Assembly (NCBI RefSeq): GCF_030272615.1
Contig: NC_081412.1
Span: 138,202,747 to 138,266,746, forward strand
Direction of reading: 5' to 3'
Source of the DNA: Cryptomeria japonica
Lineage: Eukaryota > Streptophyta > Pinopsida > Cupressales > Cupressaceae
Length of the DNA stretch: 64,000 nt
Every line of letters starts with the position of its first letter. Position 1 is the stretch's first letter. The position numbers and the translations under genes were made by a program. Of the stretch, positions 12,402 to 23,110 are shown in pieces. The notes under the pieces are model-generated. The model made no database searches, was not told where the DNA came from, and saw only the letters and a list, made by a program, of their open reading frames with translations.

Positions 12402-13817
12402 TATAGACATCTGAAAATGGTCAACGCTTGCGGATTCATACTTTAACATTTGCGCATTGCCTTATTTTAGGGTTTTTGCGTCGCATTAACATTTCTTCTA
12501 TGTCACGCACTTGGTCTTTATCATTTGCAAGCATTGAGTCCTTCTTCTACATTCTTCATTTATCTCGCTTTCGAATTTGGTCATGTCGATAATAATCTTC
12601 AATCATGATTTTGGTTGATTTTATCCTTTCGCATCAATGTGTGTGCTCATTTGGTATATTTTGACATCGTCAATTTGATTTCATTTTGGACATTGTCAAT
12701 CCTAAGCAATGATAGAATTAGGGTTTTGTCCTCTTGTCAATTTTGTCATTTTGTGATCGATTTGTCATCGATCGTTGTCCTTTTCAATCTTGTCATTTTG
12801 TGATCGATTCGACATCGATCCTTGTCCTCTTGTCAATCTCGTCAATTTTGCGATCGATTTGTCATCGATCCTTGTCCTCTTCAATCATGTCAATTGGCAC
12901 ATATCAATTTGGTCTCTTTATCAATATTGGTTAATTTGTCAACCAATCTCAATTGTTTATCAATCAAATCATTTATCAAGTTAGAATCATGATCAAATCA
13001 AATCGATATCAGTTATTTTTTGTCAAGACCTAATTGTCGTCCTTGCATTTCTAATTCATCTTCTAAGGTTTTATGATTTATTCATTTAATCTTGTTTGTC
13101 ATTTTCCCTTTAGGTTAAATAATTTATTTATTTATCCTAAGTCTTCTTGTCACAATTAAATATTTATTTAATTGGCTAATTAATTCCTCCTCTTTTTGTA
13201 AATTAATTAATGAATGAAAAATTATTAATTAATTTACCTAATTTTCATCAATTTCCTAGTTTCCAAGTCATCATTTCTAACCTAATTTTCTAATTTCTCC
13301 TAAATTCCTAAATGTCTATTTCTATTTCAAATTCTTGTCATAACTTCTTGCATAGCAATTTGTCATAAATTGTCATAATCCTTGCATAGCAATTTGTCAT
13401 ACACTTGTCATAATTTTGCTATTCTTGATTTGAATTTTCATTCGAATCAATTTCATGCTAATCTTGTCTTTTCTCCAATTTATCTATAAATTGGATGAAT
13501 TTCTTCAATCATTCCCCCTGATCGATCAATCAATCATGCTTCTAGTATCTTTATGCTATTTTGTCAATCTTGCTTTCATCTCATGCTTATGCACTTGTAG
13601 GTGAGATCCACAAACAAAGCAATTTGAAGGAGAAAGAAGGACAATGGAGATTTCTAGAGGAGACATTCATGTTTGCAATGGTTTGCATTTGATTTGAATG
13701 TTTTGTTTTCATGTCTCTATTGAATGTTTTTAGGATTTGTCATTGCAATTTAGTTTTTCATGATTGAGCTAGTCTAATTTGTTACTTGCTTTGATGATTT
13801 CCAAATTCCTATCTACA
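12402..13817 (+). repeat. 5' LTR of P
   Basis: Aligns without net length change to 19764-21179; most differences in the part compared by eye are C/T or G/A transitions. A 20-base unit at its end (TTTCCAAATTCCTATCTACA) is repeated once more just downstream (13818-13837) with one change, so the exact LTR end and the PBS are blurred. No standard Met-tRNA PBS is visible after it. Confidence 0.9.
12728..12892 (+). repeat. Tandem ~49-bp repeats inside P LTR
   Basis: About three and a half degenerate units, each starting GTCCTCTTGTCAAT and containing GCGATCGATTTGTCATCGAT-like palindromic cores. Also present in the 3' LTR at 20090-20254. Frames read through it are low-complexity shadows. Confidence 0.8.
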
Positions 13818-15589
13818 TTTCCAAATTCCTGTCTACATCCCTTCAAAATCAAAAGATACACCTTCCCCATCATACTCTCCATCCATCTTAGGTCCTTATA
13901 TCACTTCATCCTTTATGCAAGGTTAGAAAAGGCACACATCCTTGAGTAAATTTCATCAATCCAAAAGAACTCCATTTCATTCATATCCATCTATGCATTC
14001 ATTTCCCCCTCCAAGCAATTTGGATGCCAAGTATAAAAGGCATAAGTCTAGAAATCCACATGTATTCAAGGATCAACATGTCCAATATAATTGACATGTC
14101 AAAACAAAGAACAATATGATCTATAAAGAAAAAGAAATATCCAACAGGCCACAAAGGCCCACTGAGCAAAATAAATCAAAGTCAAAATCTATATGGGTTC
14201 CTAAATCCCTTATGCAAGCAATGCACACCAAAGAACAACAAAAGCATGAAAAATCCAAAACAATGTGGGTTCCTAAGCATCTTCTTGAAGCACAAAGACT
14301 AAAGAAACATCAAAATTGGCATCTACAATTACTATTCCTCCATCCAAACCTTCCAAGTCTATTCCTCCATCACCATCTTCATCCATTTTGGGCCCTTATG
14401 TCCCAAAATCCCAAGCTATTCCTCCATCCAAATCTCACAATCTGAGATCCATTTTTCCTCCATCAGTCCATCACCCTTTAGGTGTGTTCCAATGTTGATC
14501 TTGCTTTCATTTCCATCCACTGAAGCCCAATTCTTCCAATACCCTATCCATTATCCAATGCATATTTTCCATCCTTCGATCCCCTTGATCCCATCCTTTG
14601 CATAAATCCTTGCCTTAGTTTCATCTTATTTTCCATGTCCTTATCCTACCAACGTATTTGAGCATACTTTTAAAGGTCATGGTCCATTTTTTTCAAGGCT
14701 ACTATCCAAACAAAAAGATGCTTGAGTCCTTCTTCCATCCCCTATCATGTGTCCATCTTCTATTGAAAAAGTCAAAAAAAAAAAAAAGAAAAAAAAAAAA
14801 AGAAAAAGAAAAAGAACGTAACGCAAAAAATAATTCATCCACTGGTGAAAACCTGGCAAATAGGCACCTTGGGCAAGTACCATGATGACAACCTGGCAAA
14901 CATGCATCATGTGTAATCTATGAACTTCTTGCATATCGTACTTGGGGACAAGTTTTATCCTATCATATCCTTTTGTCCTTCATTGTTCCATTATCCTATT
15001 GTCCCTCATGTCCATTTCCTCTTTTCACCTTTGATCTTGACAAGGCTGAGGATCTTCATGAGCATCATGCATCTTGTTTGCAGCTTTTAGTCCATCACAG
15101 CTTTTGGTCTTTATCCATTTGCTTATTACAACCTTTCATCCATATTCCCTGGCTTATTGCAACTTTCTGCCACTATCCCTTAGCCTACCCCGACCTTCAG
15201 TCCATGTCCCTTATCCATTCTTGGTCTTTCTTATCCTATCCATATCTTATCACTATCCATACACTCTTTTTTCATTCCTTGATCTTGATCTGACATAAGG
15301 ACACAAAATTCTAACATAGTTTCAAAAATCTCTTGACATGTCCCTCATGCCATGTTCCTGCTTTACATGGTCATATCCAGTTTCTTGTCCCATCACGCAA
15401 TAGCCCTTGAAAATTGCACCCATATTGTCTCCATGATAAAAGGCCTTTTTCTTCCCTATATCCACCAACATTTCAGCAAGCCTATTTATTCACCTATCAT
15501 ATTCCTTGCCTTGCTAGACATTGGGGGCAAAATCATAAAAATCCAAAAAAATCAAATAAAGTCTTAAGAGAAAAACAACTCCTAAAAAA
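13818..15589 (+). other. P interior, pyrimidine-rich part with possible gag-like scrap
   Basis: No clear gene. The plus strand is strongly C/T-rich with recurring CCATCC and TATCC words. A 109-codon frame at 14116-14445 holds two copies of a short motif (KSKSIWVPKSLMQA and KSKTMWVPKHLLEA, 24 residues apart), which recalls linker motifs in some gag proteins but is not a recognised domain. An A/G-only run lies at 14768-14815. Confidence 0.45.
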
Positions 15590-15815
15590 ATTGAAAAATG
15601 TCCTGAAATAATCCAAAAATATTGAAAAATGTCTCGAGATAATTCAAAATCCCTAAAAATCAAATAATATCCTGAAAAAATCCCTAAAAATCAAATAATG
15701 TCCTGAAAAAATCCCTTAAAAAATCAAATAATGTCCTGAAAAAATCCAAAAAAATCAAATAATGTCCTGAAAAAATCCCTAAAAAGCCATAAAAATGTCT
15801 TGAAAAATGAACAAA
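15590..15815 (+). repeat. Tandem ~31-bp repeat in P interior
   Basis: Five or more degenerate copies of a unit containing AATGTCCTGAAAAAATCCC followed by TAAAAATCAAAT. A-rich, with no coding sense. Confidence 0.8.
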
Positions 15816-17109
15816 AAAAAAATAATGTAAAAACTCGAAATTCCTACAAAGAGGAAGAAATCAAAATCCAAAAACAATTTCTTTGGCATTTTGCATTTTG
15901 TCAATAAATGGTCCCCTCTATGCATAGACAGATCACTGAGCATACATCCAATGACAATCGATCAAACATTTGTGTAGACAACAAACAGATAACATGTTAC
16001 AACACTGCACTTTACTAAAATCACACATTCACAGATGAACTTTTTCAATCAAACCAGACATTCAAACTGATTAAAATTGTCATATCAATCAATCAACATC
16101 AATATCATTGGTCCTTGGCACATTATCATGAGTCTTATACAGTGTGTGGTATGCTCGAAACTAGACTATATCCTATCTTAGACGGGGTACTGCATGTCCT
16201 GAAACCAGATAGCATGATCGTCCTATCAACACTTTCAACTTTTGACAATGAAGATCAAGATGTTTGTTTGACTTGTTGGAATTAGCGAGTCTTATCATTT
16301 ATTGATTTATCTTCGATCATGTTCTTATGTTGCTCGATGATGTCACTGAGTGATTTAGAGTACCTGGGATGGTTCATGGTCCCTTTTGTTTTTTTGTTGT
16401 GTTTGCTATTTGTGGAATGTTTGTCACAAACTGGGGCAACTATATCATTGGGTGTCTGTGATAAGTACGTTCGCTTTGTGAATGCTGCACATACCTCAAC
16501 CCTTGATGTATGCACCCTAGGATGTTTCACTCATTCCTTGTGTGTGATGTGTCTATATTTTGCAAAAGGGGTTGCGTGTCAGCTCTGGCCTTCAATGCCA
16601 TGATGCTCTGCATCCGCTTTGCTACATCAAATAATTGTTCTCACCTACAAAGTGCATTAGTGAAAGCAAGTTTTTCTTCATCTCTAATTGTCCTCTGTCT
16701 AATTTCTTCCTATTAACATTTCTTTCATCAATTTGGGCAGTCAGTTTGGTCTAGTTCTCCGATCTCCAAATGAACATAAGTTGCATCCTGCATTCATTGA
16801 TTAGTACATTTGCATTATCTCAAGCATCATATCAAGCATTTTATCCATTTCATAAATACATCAAAAGACACATCAAAATATATCCATACATGTTCCACAA
16901 TAGTACATAAGCAACGCATAAGCCATCCATACATGGAAAGTAAACATAAGTCATAACCCATTGCATCCCATCATATAGCTGCATATCGTATCATATATCA
17001 AACTAATATCGGAGTACAAAATTGGACTATCTGTCCTAAGTATGGCTTGCAGGCTGAATACAAAATGTCAAACTACATGTGTCTCTATCATAAAGAGCAT
17101 GTGCCTTTG
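15816..17109. other. P interior, no gene seen
   Basis: Unique-looking sequence between the tandem repeat and the 3' end of the antisense gene. Frames of 60-95 codons on both strands (for example 16319-16603 plus, 16282-16530 minus) overlap each other and show no domain. It would contain the 3' untranslated region of the antisense gene. Confidence 0.5.
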
Positions 17110-18936
17110 TCATTGGGTGCTCCCTCTGTCCTCCTCATCCTTGCCATGCCTCAAGGATGATGTCCCTCCTATCCCTGGTCCTGGTTGTGGTGGTCTCATA
17201 GGTCCAATCACCCCCATGCTGCTCACTGACCTCTGAGAACGTGGCCTGCTCTCTGTCCTCGATCATGCCTGATATGACACTGCTCTCTACTCTAGTGGAA
17301 CTACACTCTCATAGAGTGTCCTCCAATGGTGTATCTCCTCTCCAATCTCTACCAACATCTGTGCCATCTCACATGCACTGGCATCCCTAATCGACCCAAT
17401 AAACTCGGTCACTCTCTGTTCTGCTTGCTGTGCCTAGGCTATTGCTGTATCTTGAGCCGCTGTCAGTCTGGCTATCTCAACTTTGAACTGATCCTGCTCT
17501 ATCCTCAAGCTAGCATTCTGTCTCTCTAATGTCGCAATATGATCATGCTAACTCGCTATGGTAGCCCTACACATCTCCATCTCCTCTATCCTAGTTGTCT
17601 CTGGCTCTATGGGTATATCTTGCAATGACTCTTGATCGGCTGAATCTGGCTCATACTCCTCATCATCATCATCTCCATCCTCATCCTCCTCCTCATCATC
17701 ATCATCTCCATCCTCATCCTCATCTCTATCCTCATCCTCTCCAGTGAGTGGGAAGTCCTCCTATCCCCTCGGTACCGGAATATCAGGATCTGTTAATGGC
17801 ATTGGTCGTCGTCATGCAAACCGTCGCTCATACTCCTCTAGTGTCCTGGCATCCACCACGTCTGATCTCCAATCCCACTGTCTATGCTATAGCTGTGTGA
17901 AGTCAGCATATGCTATGTGTGGTTGAATCATCCTCCCCCACAGACTCGTCTCTCTGTGAGATCGGGCAAAGTGTGCAGTCCCTCTCGGTACATCCTACCT
18001 CTCTCCAAACTGTCATCTGACTCTCTCCAATAGGTACATCTCAATCACTCTCTGGTGATTCACTAGTCTCCTAATCAAGTATCTCTCTAGTCTGTAATAC
18101 AATAGCTCATCACTATCATCTGACCATCCAGGGCAATCACGATATGGCCTCCATGTGAACTCTCTCAATCTGTCTAGCTCATGTCGCCAATACAATATGT
18201 ATCCAAAAGGACCCTATCTCAGTGCTCCCCCATAGCAGTACACATATGGTTGGTGTGGTAATACCTGTCTCTCTGCAATTGATCGACATATGGCTATGTG
18301 CTCAAATGCCCATACCTATAACAGTGTGACCCCACAGCTCAAAGTTTGAACCCCCTGATATGCTATCTGATGTAGCTGAAAATATAGCATAGCGAGCATG
18401 CATGGTCCCCATGTGTATATAGTCCCCTCTATCACCATCTGCTCTAGCACTCTTCCCCATCCAATAGGGAATCCATGTCCTCATCTGTCCCTTGCTAATA
18501 GGCATGCTATAACCACTGCTATCACCACATATCGCTGATCATACTCTAATACCATGGTCTCCTAGCCAATCTCCCTCTCTACGATATCCAGATCATTTGT
18601 GTCACACTCAAATAATCTGCACAAAGCATCTCTCCCTGTCGGTGGGTCATACTCTATCATCTCCCCATGAATCGAAATGTGGAGGATATGCCATACATCC
18701 TCTAGTGTCACAGTCGCCTCTCCAGTCGCTAGATGGAATGAGGAGGTCTCTGAATGCCATTGCTTTGCCAATGCGGTGAGTAGTCCTATGTTTGCCCTAA
18801 TCTCAGGCATGAATGTGATATAGTATAATCCAAGTCTTTCTAATGTATCTCTATCTGTGCTCCTAAGTCTATGTCGTAACATGAAGCAGTCAGGTCGGTT
18901 CTCCCACGTAATCAGTGGATACTGTCGACTCTGCAT
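17110..18936 (-). pseudogene. Plant mobile domain (PMD/MAIN-like) protein, antisense in P
   Basis: A single frame of about 609 codons on the minus strand, from ATG at 18936 (MQSRQYPL) to TGA at 17110. Landmarks match the plant mobile domain family: FHLATGEATVTLEDVWHIL (about residues 60-80), GFPIGWG, EGTIYTWGPCMLAMLY, VWAFEHIAICRSIAERQ (about 220-240), YWRHELDRLREFTWRPY. A D/E-rich stretch (DNA 17640-17740) and a predicted coiled coil follow. PMD proteins in plants include MAIN and MAIL1, which act in gene silencing and development, and many transposon-borne relatives. I counted about 13 internal stops, roughly nine TAG and four TGA, with no TAA and no frameshift; each is one C-to-T step from CAG or CGA. 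The frame is opposite to the element's own direction. Broken as it stands. Confidence 0.85.
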
Positions 18937-19749
18937 CACAATTGGGGCACACTTTGTAAGTTTTAGGGTTTTCTCTTATGGGTTGCATTTCCTCATTTCA
19001 TCCACAAATCAGGGTGTTCTTTATCTATTTTGACCTATCCTACCCTTATCCCCCTTTTCGAGATCATTCGCATGCTGTTTTTGGTCAAATTAGGGTTCCC
19101 AGTGCACAACTATGCCTGTGTACCCTGTTCTGTGCCTGTGTAGCATCAACTTGCACCTGTGTACCCTACACAAGCATAGTACATCCCACACAAGTGCAGG
19201 ATGCACCCACACAGGCGCAGAAGTCATTCTTTTCATTCCCTGTGGGCCTTGCAATGTCCCGTAAGCAAGTCAAATTCATGAAATTGACAATATGGGTTTT
19301 TGAGATACATACTGCTGCTCCCACATCGTCTGGTCATCTATAGGTGTGTACATGTTCCCTGAGGTGATCTACCATTGGAATGTTCGCCATCTCTATGCAA
19401 GTGTCCTTTTCTAGAGCAACAAATCCTCCACTTTGGCTAGTGCAAATGAGCTCTTTTCACTCTCTTTGTCTCATTTATAGATCTTTGTTAGTGCATAGAT
19501 GGACGTGCACCCTCTCCCTCTTATGCTGGTTGTGGTCTTTTGCACCTTCAATTGCTTGTCCTTTGTGTATCCGATCCCCGATTTTCAGTTCGTTTGCTCC
19601 TATCATTTTCTATCATTCTTATCGATCAATTGGCCTCTTTTCTGGATGTTTCCGGCCAATTCCTCGAGGGGGCATGCATATGTAATTGTTATTGTCTGGG
19701 GCATTTTTAGTATTGTTCTTTAAAACAACGCTTAAACTCACATTGTCTC
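18937..19749 (-). other. Upstream region of the antisense PMD gene
   Basis: About 0.8 kb between the PMD start codon and the 3' LTR of P; it should hold the gene's promoter, if it has its own. No convincing TATA box was picked out. It includes CACACAGG/CCTGTGTG words in both orientations at about 19110-19220. Frames on the plus strand here show no domain. Confidence 0.4.
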
Positions 19750-19763
19750 AAAGAGGGGCAAAA
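19750..19763 (+). promoter_or_regulatory. Polypurine tract of P
   Basis: AAAGAGGGGCAAAA directly before TGTAGATG, the start of the 3' LTR. It fixes the plus orientation of P and so shows the PMD gene to be antisense. Confidence 0.8.
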
Positions 19764-21179
19764 TGTAGATGTCTAAAAATGGTCAACGCTTGTGGAGTCA
19801 TACTTTAACATTTGCGCATTGCCTTATTTTAGGGTTTTTGTGTCGCATTAACATTTCTTCTATGTCGCACACTTGGTCTTTATCATTTGCGAGCATTGAG
19901 TCCTTCTTCTGCATTCTTCATTTATCTCACTTTCGAATTTGGTCTTGTCGATAATAATCTTCAATCATGGTTCTGGTCGATTTTATCCTATCGCATCAAT
20001 GTGCGTGCTCATTTGGCATATTTTGACATCGTCAATTCGATTTCATTTTGGACATTGTCAATCCTAATCAATGATAGAATTAGGGTTTTGTCCTCTTGTC
20101 AATTTTGTCATTTTGCAATCGATTTGTCATCGATCATTGTCCTTTACAATCTTGTCATTTTGCGATCGATTCGACATTGATCCTTGTCCTCTTGTCAATC
20201 TCATCAATTTTGCGATCGATTTGTCATCGATCCTTGTCCTCTTCAATCATGTCAATTGGCACATATCAATTTGGTCTCTTTATCAATATTGGTCAATTTG
20301 TCAACCAATCTCAATTGTTTATCAATCAAATCATTTATCAAGTTAGAATCATGATCAAATCAAATCGATATCAGTTATTTTTTGTCAAGACCTAATTGTC
20401 GTCCTTGCATTTCTAATCAATCTTCTAAGGTTTTATGATTTATTCATTTAATCTTGTTTGTCATTTTCCCTCTAGGTTAAATAATTTATTTATTTATCCT
20501 AAGTCTTCTTGTCACAATTAAATATTTATTTAATTGGCTAATTAATTCCTCCTCTTTTTGTAAATTAATTAATGAATGAAAAATTATTAATAAATTTACC
20601 TAATTTTCATCAATTTCCTAATTTCCAAGTCATCATTTCTAACCTAATTTTCTAATTTCTCCTAAATTCCTAAATGTCTATTTCTATTTCAAATTCTTGT
20701 CATAACTTCTTGCATAGCAATTTGTCATAAATTGTCATAATCCTTGCATAGCAATTTGTCATACACTTGTCATAATTTTGCTATTCTTGATTTGAATTTT
20801 CATTCGAATCAATTTCATGCTAATCTTGTCTTTTCTCCAATTTATCTATAAATTGGATGAATTTCTTCAATCATTCCCCCCGGTCGATCAATCAATCACA
20901 CTTCTAGTATCTTTATGTTGTTTTGTCAATCTTGCTTTCATCTCATGCTTATGCACTTGTAGGTGAGATCCACAAACAAAGCAATTTGAAGGAGAAAGAA
21001 GGACAATGGAGAATTCTAGAGGAGACATTCATGTTTGCGATGGTTTGCATTTGATTTGAATGTTTTGTTATCATGTCTCTATTGAATGTTTTTAGGATTT
21101 GTCATTGCAATTTAGTTTTTCGTGATTGAGCTAGTCTAATTTGTTACTTGCTTTGATGATTTCCAAATTCCTATCTACA
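19764..21179 (+). repeat. 3' LTR of P
   Basis: 1416 bp, equal in length to the 5' copy, with perfect 7-bp inverted ends TGTAGAT/ATCTACA. It includes the tandem GTCCTCTTGTCAAT repeat block at 20090-20254. Confidence 0.92.
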
Positions 21180-21197
21180 GTAATCATATGTGTATTT

Positions 21198-21236
<39 letters not shown>

Positions 21237-22235
21237 TAAAATTATGGAAGTGAAAAAAAAATAGTTGTCCTGAATTTAATTAGTTTATTCACCATCCTTA
21301 ATTTCTTTTTATCAATGTTAAATCTTCATTTATATATAATGTATAGGACAAATTGAAGAGTTAATTATTTTATTAGGTGTTTATATTTTATAAATGTTTA
21401 AATAGTCAAGAGGGCATATTTTAAAAAAATAAAAAAAATGCTTAAAAATCTAATTGATTTTGGAGGTTAACCTTTTAAGGGATTTTTAATGGAATATATA
21501 ATGAAATATCCTACAACATTATTATTATCATATTTGGATAAACATAGTTTAGAAGTTCAATCGGTTGAAATTAAAGCAAGGGGTAATGGGATTAATGGAA
21601 GCAAAATATTAAATAGTTGATGTTGGAAAAAGTAATATATAAACTTGATTTAAATTATTTTAATTCATTTTAGAGATCAAAATGGTTTTATTTTTATAAT
21701 TAAACGGAATGATACAATATAGTAAAATAAATAATTTAAGAGGATATTGTAATAAAATTTCTCTATAAAAAAATTAAGGGACTAAGCTAGGCATACCTTA
21801 TTATCCCAAGTGGAGTCTTTCATCAGACAATTTAATTAACTTAATGATGTTTGGCACCTTAATTGTATCTACTCAATTAGGGAATACTAATGAAATGAAA
21901 TAGCAATAGTGCTAACATTTAGTAAATAATTGATATCAAACCCGGTAATTATATTAATGTCTGTTTAGTAGAAATGGATCCAAATAAGTACTAAAAAGCG
22001 CAACTGAAATGAAATGAACTTTCGAGAGAACTTAATAACACCCTCATGAAAATTATTTGCTCCACTTGATAATAGAAGTTATCATAATTGTTATGTTAGT
22101 ATTTAATATCAATTAAGATTTCGTTTAGAACAAACAGTTAAGTTGTCACAACTATTTAAGTAAATGAATGCATGTAATTAAGTGCTAAAATAAAAAATTG
22201 TCGGTTGTGTTTTGCCCAAAAGTTTGGGCATGACA
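21180..22235 (+). repeat. 3' LTR of G1, second part
   Basis: Continues the G1 LTR after P and matches 4290-5319, including an (AT)n run at about 21199-21233. Ends TTTGGGCATGACA at 22235, after which element A resumes in the end of its RT region. Confidence 0.9.
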
Positions 22236-23110
22236 ATTGATTTATGAATATACATTTATCAGTCTGTGAGATCATAAATCCTTAAAAGAATTTTATCTCC
22301 CCAATCATAGACATTTCAAATTTTTCCTGCATCTTATTAGAAAAGTCTTTACATAATTCATCTTCTCCTCCAAATATTATATCATCAACAAAAACTTCTA
22401 TAACCAAGATGTCATCATTAGTCACTTTGTAATATAGATTGTTGTCAGCATTACCTTTAGTGAAACCAATCTTCAAAAGGTATTTGTCCAATCTAGCATA
22501 CCAAGCTCTAGGAGCTTACTTCAATCCATATAAACCTTTCCTTAACCTACCAACCATATCTTTGTCATCTGTCAAAGAAAATCCATCAGGTTGTTCAATA
22601 TAAACTTCCTCTTCAAGATCTTCATTCATAAATGCACATTTAACATCCATATTTATAGTTCTTGTGTGCTGCAACAGCTAAGAATAATCTGACTGCCTCA
22701 ATTCTAGCTACTGGTGCAAAGGTTTCATTATAATCAATTCCTTGTTTCTATGAATATCCCTTACACACTAATCTTGCTGTATTTCTGATTACCTTACCAT
22801 CTTCATTAAGTTTATTTCTGAATACCCATTTAGTTCCAATTACATTTTTGTCTTTAGGTCGGGGAACTAATGTCCATGTGTTATTCTTTTCAATTTGTTC
22901 CAATTCATCTTCCATAGCCTTAATCCAATATTTATCTTCACATGCTTCATTAATAGTTGCTGGTTCAATTTGAGAAATGAGACATACCTCTTCATTTGCT
23001 AGTCTTCCTCTAGTCATAACTCCTTGATATTTATTCCCAATTATTTGATTTTCAGAGTGATTCAATCTTACATACCTTGGTGTTTTTACTTGCTGTTGTT
23101 CTTCAGTCAC
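22236..23110 (-). pseudogene. Reverse transcriptase of element A (broken)
   Basis: Copia RT on the minus strand. The start is seen at 22748-23110 (WIKAMEDELEQIEKNNTW, VIGTKWVFRNKLNEDG, ARLVCKGYS), the typical N-terminal part of RVT_2. The later part at 22282-22491 carries the catalytic motif as VFVDDIIFGG and ends MIGEIKFF. It can be read on to GFMISQTDK and then IFINQ, where it stops at the border with G1. Between these pieces, frameshifts and stops break the frame. About 160 codons that should link this to the RNase H at 3089-3430 are missing. Confidence 0.9.

Larger units (their letters stand above)
12402..21179 (+). mobile_element. Element P: non-autonomous LTR element carrying an antisense PMD gene
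   Basis: Two direct repeats of exactly 1416 bp each (12402-13817 and 19764-21179) flank a 5.9 kb interior. The 3' copy has perfect inverted ends, TGTAGAT and ATCTACA; the 5' copy has the same end altered by transitions (TATAGAC). A purine tract directly precedes the 3' LTR, which sets the plus orientation. No gag, protease, integrase, RT or RNase H is recognisable; the only substantial coding content is a plant-mobile-domain frame on the opposite strand. Flanks (ATATA left, GTAAT right) do not give a clear TSD. It interrupts the 3' LTR of G1. Classed as LARD-like, dependent on enzymes in trans. Confidence 0.88.
3430..22235 (+). mobile_element. Element G1: non-autonomous (LARD-like) LTR retrotransposon, split by P
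   Basis: Inserted in element A. Layout on the plus strand: truncated 5' LTR (3430-5319), PBS (5320), interior of about 3.7 kb, PPT (8996-9012), 3' LTR (9013-12401 plus 21180-22235, about 4.45 kb once P is removed). The last 1.9 kb of the two LTRs match closely. The sequence before the 3' LTR (CCAGGAGTAAGTC, then a purine tract, then TGTA) is nearly the same as the corresponding site of element E, so G1 and E belong together. No gag-pol frame survives in the interior. LTR ends TGTAAGG...GGCATGACA and the Met-type PBS fit Ty3/gypsy of the Tekay/Del kind, which is inference. Confidence 0.8.

Noticed and set aside
12615-12984. Three overlapping hydrophobic frames, also at 19887-20395
   Set aside because: Low-complexity translation of the tandem repeats in the P LTRs.
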